DNA of 57,284 nt, from positions 1-57,284 of the forward strand of contig JALUAG010000042.1 in NCBI GenBank assembly GCA_027045875.1. The letters are read 5' to 3'. Origin of the DNA: Alphaproteobacteria bacterium. Lineage in GTDB: Bacteria; Pseudomonadota; Alphaproteobacteria; Geminicoccales; Geminicoccaceae. The notes below the pieces were generated by a model. The model did no database searches, was not told the origin of the DNA, and saw nothing but the letters and a program-made list of their open reading frames with translations. Shown here piece after piece: positions 52,284-57,284 of the stretch. The translations under genes were made by a program, and so were the position numbers. Each line of letters starts with the position of its first letter. Within the stretch, counting starts at the first letter, position 1.

Positions 52284-53114
52284 TCACATCTTCACCGCAC
52301 CGCCGCCGAGGCCCTTGACGAGGTGCTTCTGGACGAAAAAGGAAGCCACCAGCACCGGCACCACCGCGAGCAGGATGGCCACCGCCATCTTGCCCATCTC
52401 GATGCCGCGGAAGGTCCAGTAGCCGGCGATCGCCACCGGCAGGGTCTTGCTGGCGCCGCCGGTCAGGATGAGGGCGTAGAACATGTCGTTCCAGCTCAGC
52501 ACGAAGCCGAAGATGCCGGCGGCGGCGATCCCCGGCCGCACCGCCGGCAGCACGACGCGCAGGATGGCCTGGCCGCGGGTGTAGCCGTCCACCATCGCCT
52601 GCTCCTCGAGCTCGCGCGGCACCTCGTCGACGAAACCAATCAGGAACCAGGTGACCACCGGCACCACGAAGGTGAGATGGGCGGCGATCACCGCCACCAG
52701 GGTGTTGGTGAGGGCGAGCCGGTACATGACCAGGAAGAGGGGCACGATCAGCACCGCCGGCGGCACCATCTCGGCGGCCAGCACGGCGAAGCGGGCGAGG
52801 CCGCCGCCGGTCCCGTAGCGGGAAAAGGAGTAGGCCGCGGGAAAACCCACCAGGAGCGCGATGGCGACGGTGACGACGCCCACCAGGAGGCTGTTGGCGA
52901 TGTAGCGCGGGACGTCGGATTCGAGAAACACCTCGCGCCAGTTGGCGGCGCTCGGCAGGAAGGTCCAGACGTCGGGGCGGGCCACGAGATCGGGCGGCTT
53001 CAGGGAGGTGAGGAAGATCCAGAAGAAGGGGAACAGCACGGTGAGGAGGGCGAGCCCCACGACCCCCGTCTGGAGCGCGAGATAGAGGCGGCGGCGCAGG
53101 AGGGGCACGGTCAC
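52284..53114 (-). CDS. Sugar/polyol ABC importer permease (MalG/UgpE type)
   Basis: The product is 276 aa from GTG 53114, which overlaps the preceding permease stop (GTGA). It has six hydrophobic helices (first: GVVGLALLTVLFPFFWIFLT). The EAA loop is VPRELEEQAMVDGYTRGQAI. It forms the translocation pore with the permease at 53111-54016. Confidence 0.88.
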   Translation of the reverse strand: MTVPLLRRRLYLALQTGVVGLALLTVLFPFFWIFLTSLKPPDLVARPDVWTFLPSAANWREVFLESDVPRYIANSLLVGVVTVAIALLVGFPAAYSFSRYGTGGGLARFAVLAAEMVPPAVLIVPLFLVMYRLALTNTLVAVIAAHLTFVVPVVTWFLIGFVDEVPRELEEQAMVDGYTRGQAILRVVLPAVRPGIAAAGIFGFVLSWNDMFYALILTGGASKTLPVAIAGYWTFRGIEMGKMAVAILLAVVPVLVASFFVQKHLVKGLGGGAVKM

Positions 53115-54016
53115 GAGCGCCGTCTCCCCTCGCGCGTCATCAAGAGGTAGAGCAGGGTCACCAGCGCCAGGGTGACGGCCACCAGCACGTAGGCCATGGC
53201 CGCGGCCTCGCCCATGCGGAAGAAACGGAAGCCCACCTTGTAGATGTAGAAGAGGATGGTCTCGGTGCTGCCGCCGGGACCGCCGCGGGTGATGGCGTAG
53301 ATGTATTCGAACACCTTGAAGGCGTCGAGGCCGCGGATGACGATGGCCACCAGCAGCACCGGCTTCATCAGCGGCAGGGTGACCCGGGTGAAGGTCATCC
53401 AGGCCGAGGCACCGTCGATGCGGGCCGCCTCGAAGGGCGCCTTGGGGAGCGATTCGAGCCCCGCCAGCAGCAGCAGGAGCATGAAGGGCGTCCACTGCCA
53501 GACGTCGATCAGAATGATCGAGAACAGCGCCATGCCGGGGCCGAACCAGTCGATGCGGATACCCAGACCCTCGAGCAGCCAGGGCAGCACGCCGAGCTGC
53601 TGGTTCAGGAGAAAGCGGAACATGAGGCCGACGGCGATGGGGGTGACGAACATCGGCGTCAGCAGCATGGCCCGGGCGAGATGGCGGAAGCGCGGCAGGC
53701 GGTGGAGCAGGAGGGCGAGGGCGAAGCCGAGGACGAGCTCCAGCGTCACCGCCCCGAACACGAAGGTCAGGGTGTTCAGGATGGCGTTCCAGAAGGCCGG
53801 GTCCTCGAACAGCTTCAGATAGTTGCGCAGGCCGGCGAAGCGCACGTCCTGCAGCCGCGTGAGCTGGTAGCGGTGGAGAGAGACCCAGAAGGAGAAGAGG
53901 AGCGGGTAGAGCAGCACCGCCCCCAGGGTGAGGGTGAGCGGCAGCAGCAACCGGTAGCGGAGGCCCCAGCGCGAGGCGGGGATCGCCATTCCGTTCGCTT
54001 CGGCTTCGACCGCCAT
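53111..54016 (-). CDS. Sugar/polyol ABC importer permease (MalF/UgpA type)
   Basis: The product is 301 aa from ATG 54016. The hydrophobic helices begin at LLLPLTLTLGAVLLYPLLFS. The EAA loop is PKAPFEAARIDGASAWMTFT. The C-terminus overlaps the next permease by 4 nt. A 66-bp gap separates it from the binding protein gene upstream. Confidence 0.88.
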   Translation of the reverse strand: MAVEAEANGMAIPASRWGLRYRLLLPLTLTLGAVLLYPLLFSFWVSLHRYQLTRLQDVRFAGLRNYLKLFEDPAFWNAILNTLTFVFGAVTLELVLGFALALLLHRLPRFRHLARAMLLTPMFVTPIAVGLMFRFLLNQQLGVLPWLLEGLGIRIDWFGPGMALFSIILIDVWQWTPFMLLLLLAGLESLPKAPFEAARIDGASAWMTFTRVTLPLMKPVLLVAIVIRGLDAFKVFEYIYAITRGGPGGSTETILFYIYKVGFRFFRMGEAAAMAYVLVAVTLALVTLLYLLMTREGRRRS

Positions 54017-54082
54017 CGCCGGGTCCCGTCACCGTCGGGAAAGGGAGGGGCCGCGCTCCGATGCGCGGCCCGATGCGCGTTC

Positions 54083-55327
54083 CTACTCGAGCGCCGCCTT
54101 GACCCGGCGGGCGGCGTCGGCGAGCGCCTGCTTCGGGCTCTTCTTGCCGGCCACCGCGGCGTTGAGCTCGGTGCCGACGATGTCGATCAGCTCCTCGGCG
54201 TTGTTGCCGGTGGCGAGAGGCTCGGCATCCTCCAGGATGGCGAGCACCGTCTTGTAGTAGCGTTCGCCGTAGCCCTTCTCCCACACCTCGGGATCGGTCA
54301 TGACGCTGGTGCGGATGGGGGCCCCGCCCAGGATCACGCGTTCCTTGTCGACCTCCTTCGAGGTGATCCAGGAGACGAACTTCCAGGCCGCCTCCCTGTC
54401 CTCCGCGTTGGCGGGGATGGCCCAGTGCCAGGCACCCAGCACCGCCTTGCCGCCCGGCACCTCGTAGAGCTGGAACTTGCCCGCGAGCTCACCGGCCGGT
54501 CCCTCGGGATTGTTGAGGGTGGGCAGCATCCAGTTGTAGCTCATCATGGTCGCCGCCTTGCCCGAGGCCACCGCCCGGAGCGCCTCGTCGAAGCCCCAGT
54601 TGAGGGATCCCGGAGGGGCCGCGTTGTTGTAGGCGTCGATGTACATCTCGAGCGCCTTCACCGCCTCGGGGCTGTCGATGACGACGTTGCCGTTCTCGTC
54701 CATCAGATCGCCGCCCATGGCGTAGAGCCAGTTCTTCCACTCCTCGAAGATCTTGTAGCCCTGCTGCGGCTGCATGGCGGCGCCGTAGAAGTCGCCCTCG
54801 GTGAGGCTCTTGATGGTCGCCACATAGTCCTCGAGGGTGGTGGGCACGGCGATGCCCTTGGCGTCGAACACGTCCTGCCGGACGATCAGGCCGAGGGCGT
54901 AGTTGTAGTAGGGCACGCCGTAGATCTTGCCGTCCACCTCGCCGATGGCGCGCAGCGGCGCGACGAAGTCCTCGTAGTCGTAGCCGTCCGTGCCCTTCAC
55001 GAGCTCGTCCAGGGAGGCGAGGTAGCCGGCGCGGGCGAACTCGTCCATCCAGGGGTTGTCGACGATGATGATGTCGTACGTCGCCTCCGGCGCCAGGAAG
55101 GAGGTCAGGATCTTGTCCCGCATGGCGTCGTAGGGCATGGCGTCGAAGGTGATCTGGATGTCCGGATTGGCCGCCTCGAAGCGCTCGGTGAGGCGGGCCA
55201 CGATGTCGTAGTCCGGCACCTCCTCCATGATCACGTTGAGCTCCACCGCCGACGCCGTCGGCGCCAGCGCGAGGAGCGCCGCTCCAGCGAGCAGGCCCGC
55301 GTATCGCTTGCGTGTCTTCGTCGTCAT
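54083..55327 (-). CDS. Sugar/polyol ABC importer periplasmic binding protein (family 1)
   Basis: The product is 414 aa with a signal peptide (YAGLLAGAALLALAPTASA) and the extracellular SBP_bac_1 fold: LTERFEAANPDIQITFDAMP, TYDIIIVDNPWMDEFARAG and a hinge around GKIYGVPYYNYALGLIVRQD. Ligand specificity cannot be read. The neighbouring dehydrogenase suggests an oxidisable polyol or sugar alcohol (inference). Confidence 0.88.
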   Translation of the reverse strand: MTTKTRKRYAGLLAGAALLALAPTASAVELNVIMEEVPDYDIVARLTERFEAANPDIQITFDAMPYDAMRDKILTSFLAPEATYDIIIVDNPWMDEFARAGYLASLDELVKGTDGYDYEDFVAPLRAIGEVDGKIYGVPYYNYALGLIVRQDVFDAKGIAVPTTLEDYVATIKSLTEGDFYGAAMQPQQGYKIFEEWKNWLYAMGGDLMDENGNVVIDSPEAVKALEMYIDAYNNAAPPGSLNWGFDEALRAVASGKAATMMSYNWMLPTLNNPEGPAGELAGKFQLYEVPGGKAVLGAWHWAIPANAEDREAAWKFVSWITSKEVDKERVILGGAPIRTSVMTDPEVWEKGYGERYYKTVLAILEDAEPLATGNNAEELIDIVGTELNAAVAGKKSPKQALADAARRVKAALE

Positions 55328-55398
55328 GGCTCGTCCCTCCCGATAGAGCCTCCGCCTTCCGGCCCGATGCCGGAATCTTTCCGGTGCCGCGCCCCCCT

Positions 55399-56181
55399 TC
55401 AGTCCATGCGTGCGCCGCCGTTGACGTTGATCGCCTCACCGGTGAGAAAGCGGGCGGCGTCGGAGGCCAGAAAGACCACCACCTCGGCCACGTCCTCCGG
55501 CTCCTCCAGCCGTCCGAGCGGCGTGAGGGCGACGTATTCGGCCAGCACCGCCTCCGGTGTCATGCCGCGCAGCCGGGCTTCCCAGGCCACCTCGCGTTCC
55601 TGCATCGGCGTGCGCACGAAGCCCGGGCAGACGGCGTTGACGCGGATGCCGTCCCCCGCCACCTCGCGCGCGAGCGCCTGGGTCCACCCGAGGACCGCGA
55701 ACTTGCTGGCCGAGTAGTGGGCGAGGAGAGGGGCGCCGATGCGCGCCGCCATGGAGGCGTTGTTGACGATCACGCCGCGGATGCCCCGGCGCAGGAACTG
55801 CCGTACCGCGATCTGGTTGGTGAGAAAGACGCCGCGGCTGTTGACGTCGAAATTGAAGTCCCATTCCTCGTCGGTGAGATCGACCGCCCGGTTCATGGTG
55901 GAGACGCCGGCGTTGGCGACCAGGATGTCGTAGCCCTCCCAACGCGCCTCGATCTCCCCGAAGGCGGCCTCGACGCTGTCGCGACGGCGCACGTCGACGG
56001 CCAGCGCCAGATGATCGGCACCCGCTTCGGCGGCCACCTTGCGTGCCCGCTCCTCGTCGAGATCGGCGACCGCGACGCGCACGCCGCAGCGGGCGAGGGC
56101 GTGGACCACGGCCCGACCGATGCCGGAGCCGCCGCCGGTGACGACGGCCCGTTTGCCGCGCAGATCCTGGCCCAGGCACAT
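55399..56181 (-). CDS. Short-chain dehydrogenase/reductase, first gene of the importer operon
   Basis: The product is 260 aa from ATG 56181 (GGGAGGT upstream). Classical SDR motifs: TGGGSGIGRAV (about 15-25), NAGVS, catalytic Tyr/Lys in AHYSASKFAVLG, and VCPGFVRTPM. Asp at the end of beta-2 (VADLDEER) favours NAD. It probably oxidises the imported polyol or sugar. It is driven by a near-consensus promoter at 56214-56242 with an operator in its spacer. Confidence 0.88.
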   Translation of the reverse strand: MCLGQDLRGKRAVVTGGGSGIGRAVVHALARCGVRVAVADLDEERARKVAAEAGADHLALAVDVRRRDSVEAAFGEIEARWEGYDILVANAGVSTMNRAVDLTDEEWDFNFDVNSRGVFLTNQIAVRQFLRRGIRGVIVNNASMAARIGAPLLAHYSASKFAVLGWTQALAREVAGDGIRVNAVCPGFVRTPMQEREVAWEARLRGMTPEAVLAEYVALTPLGRLEEPEDVAEVVVFLASDAARFLTGEAINVNGGARMD

Positions 56182-56213
56182 GGACGGCGACCTCCCTGCG
56201 TCGTGGTGCTGAC

Positions 56214-56242
56214 AGGATATGTGCGAATACGAACAGAGTCAA
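56214..56242 (-). promoter_or_regulatory. Promoter of the SDR-importer operon
   Basis: On the minus strand, TTGACT (56237-56242) and TATCCT (56214-56219) are spaced by exactly 17 bp. The spacer (56220-56236) is filled by an operator-like sequence. It lies 33 bp before the SDR start. Confidence 0.65.
56219..56236 (-). promoter_or_regulatory. DeoR/GlpR-type operator in the SDR promoter spacer
   Basis: The minus strand reads CTGTTCGTATTCGCACAT: TGTTCG-N4-CGCACA, one mismatch from the palindrome TGTTCG-N4-CGAACA. Occupancy would block RNA polymerase. Confidence 0.55.
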
Positions 56243-56252
56243 TCATCCAAGA

Positions 56253-56282
56253 TTGACAATAGCCAGGTAGGCTCGCTATCCT
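56253..56282 (+). promoter_or_regulatory. Promoter of the divergent DeoR-family gene
   Basis: The consensus -35 TTGACA (56253-56258) and -10 TATCCT (56277-56282) are spaced 18 bp apart. It is back to back with the SDR promoter, about 10 bp between the two -35 elements. Confidence 0.6.
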
Positions 56283-56308
56283 GTTCGTATCCGATGGAAA
56301 TCGAACAT
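56281..56308 (+). promoter_or_regulatory. DeoR/GlpR-type operator plus extra half-site at the DeoR promoter
   Basis: CTGTTCGTATCCGATGG (56281-56297) overlaps the -10 element, and a perfect half-site TCGAACAT follows at 56301-56308. This arrangement predicts autorepression of the DeoR gene. Confidence 0.5.
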
Positions 56309-56384
56309 CCCGGCCAGGGGGTCGGACGCCGGGAGGCGGAGATGCCCGGGGGCATCGGCATGAGCATCGCGAGGAGCCGTCGCC

Positions 56385-57227
56385 GTGCGGGAGCGTGAAG
56401 GGGAGGAGAGCGGCCTGCGCATGAAGCCGCCCGCGCAGGTGCGCCGCCGCCGGCTGCGCGCGCTGGTAGCCGAACGGGGGTTCCTCTCGGTGGGCGAAAT
56501 GGCGCGCCGGCTCGGCGTCTCGGAGATGACCATCCGCCGCGATCTCACCGCCCTCGAGGCCGACGGCTCGCTCCAGCGCACCCACGGCGGCGCGGTGCTG
56601 GCGCAGGAGGAGGCGCCGACCCCGGTCGATCTGCACGAACCCGCCTTCGAGGCCCGCAGTCGGCGCCACGCCGAGGCCAAGCGCGCCATCGCCCGGGCGG
56701 CGCTGGAGCTGCTGCGCCCCGGCGCCACCATCGGCCTCGACGTCGGCACCACCACCTTCGAGCTCGCCCGTCGGCTGGCCGAGATGCGGGGCCTCAAGAT
56801 CTTCACCAACAGCCTGCGGGCCGCGGGGCTCCTGGCCAATGCCGCCCACGACGTCTACCTGCCGGGCGGGCGGGTGCGCGGCACCGAGCTCTCCGTCTGC
56901 GGGCCGGTGGCGGTCCGCGAGCTGCGCAACTACTGGCTCGACTACGCCTTTCTCGGGGTATCGGGGATCACGGCTGCCGGCTGCTTCGACTATTCCCTCG
57001 AGGATACCGAAATCAAGACGGTCTACATCGAGCGCGCCGCCCATCGGGTGGTGCTGTGCGATTCCAGCAAGTTCGCCCGCATGTCGGTGGTCAAGGTGTG
57101 CGATCTCGAACGCGTCCACCGGCTGATCACCGACGCGCCGCCGCCGCCGCCGCTCGCCGGCGCCCTGCGCGCCGCGGGTGTCGAGCTGGTGGTGGCGGAA
57201 CCCTGCGAGATCGAGGAGAGGGCCTGA
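56385..57227 (+). CDS. DeoR-family transcriptional repressor of the adjacent importer locus
   Basis: The product is 280 aa from GTG 56385 (GAGGAG 8 nt upstream). Helix-turn-helix: SVGEMARRLGVSEMTIRRDL, followed by THGGAVL; the sensor domain has IGLDVGTTTFELARRL and LCDSSKFARMSVVKV. The recognition helix shares TIRRD with the GlpR at 29.2 kb, fitting the similar operators. The ligand is probably a phosphorylated sugar. The stop overlaps the next gene (TGATG). Confidence 0.9.
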   Translation: MREREGEESGLRMKPPAQVRRRRLRALVAERGFLSVGEMARRLGVSEMTIRRDLTALEADGSLQRTHGGAVLAQEEAPTPVDLHEPAFEARSRRHAEAKRAIARAALELLRPGATIGLDVGTTTFELARRLAEMRGLKIFTNSLRAAGLLANAAHDVYLPGGRVRGTELSVCGPVAVRELRNYWLDYAFLGVSGITAAGCFDYSLEDTEIKTVYIERAAHRVVLCDSSKFARMSVVKVCDLERVHRLITDAPPPPPLAGALRAAGVELVVAEPCEIEERA

Positions 57228-57284
57228 TGCTGTTCGACTTCTTCGGCGGCAAGTCCAAGGTGGTGATCGGCATGGTCCACATCG
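57227..57284 (+). CDS. BtpA/SgcQ-family protein, N-terminal fragment (gene runs off the right edge)
   Basis: The ATG at 57227-57229 overlaps the DeoR stop codon. The visible 19 residues read MLFDFFGGKSKVVIGMVHI; the VIGMVH motif opens BtpA-family TIM-barrel proteins (SgcQ in E. coli sugar operons). Placement right after a DeoR regulator supports a role in the same sugar or nucleoside pathway. Confidence 0.6.
   Translation, partial: MLFDFFGGKSKVVIGMVHI

Overview
The window is a GC-rich bacterial chromosome segment. It most resembles an alphaproteobacterium, probably of the Rhodospirillales or rhizobial type. The indications are the glnD-murJ-trpS order, a Rhizobium-type glpD-glpSTPQUV glycerol locus, a System I cytochrome c maturation cluster, opgH, a YfcG-type glutathione transferase and a maeB malic enzyme. 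The taxonomic call is inference from gene content; no rRNA or tRNA gene is present. Genes are tightly packed, often with 4-nt ATGA or GTGA overlaps.

Left edge to 4.4 kb: a type III-B CRISPR-Cas operon on the minus strand (cmr1, cmr2/cas10, then cmr3 running off the edge). Upstream of it lies an orphan 68-aa membrane-peptide gene with its own promoter and several hairpins. 4.4-7.0 kb: an SsuABC/TauABC-like importer. 7.1-8.6 kb: a translationally coupled trio of a SpoU-type RNA 2'-O-methyltransferase, an exported barnase-like ribonuclease and a barstar-like inhibitor. 8.7-15.1 kb: an exported peptidoglycan-binding protein, a NIT-domain chemoreceptor, a molybdopterin oxidoreductase, a YihU-like reductase and a DUF488 protein. 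15.3-19.1 kb: ccmDEFGH. 19.2-29.1 kb: glnD, murJ, trpS, a nitrilase-family amidase, an aldehyde dehydrogenase, a cyclopropane-fatty-acid synthase and an esterase.

29.2-37.7 kb is the glycerol regulon: the repressor GlpR, GlpD and the ABC glycerol importer GlpS/T/P/Q/U/V, closed by a hairpin terminator. GlpR-type operators (TGTTCG-N4-CGAACA) lie before glpR and glpD. The two ATPases carry complementary defects, predicting one consensus and one degenerate ATP site. 37.7-50 kb holds a PAS-GGDEF-EAL protein, a FAH-family hydrolase, an aldo/keto reductase, an orphan soluble histidine kinase, a glutathione transferase, opgH and maeB.

50.3-51.2 kb is an AT-richer island with a small Cys-rich gene and a second one broken by a one-base frameshift. 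51.2-57.3 kb is a second carbohydrate or polyol locus: a minus-strand operon (SDR, binding protein, two permeases, ATPase) faces a divergent DeoR repressor followed by the start of a BtpA/SgcQ-family gene. The divergent promoter region contains near-consensus promoters and operators of the same type as those at the glycerol locus, so the two DeoR-family repressors may share or compete for sites.
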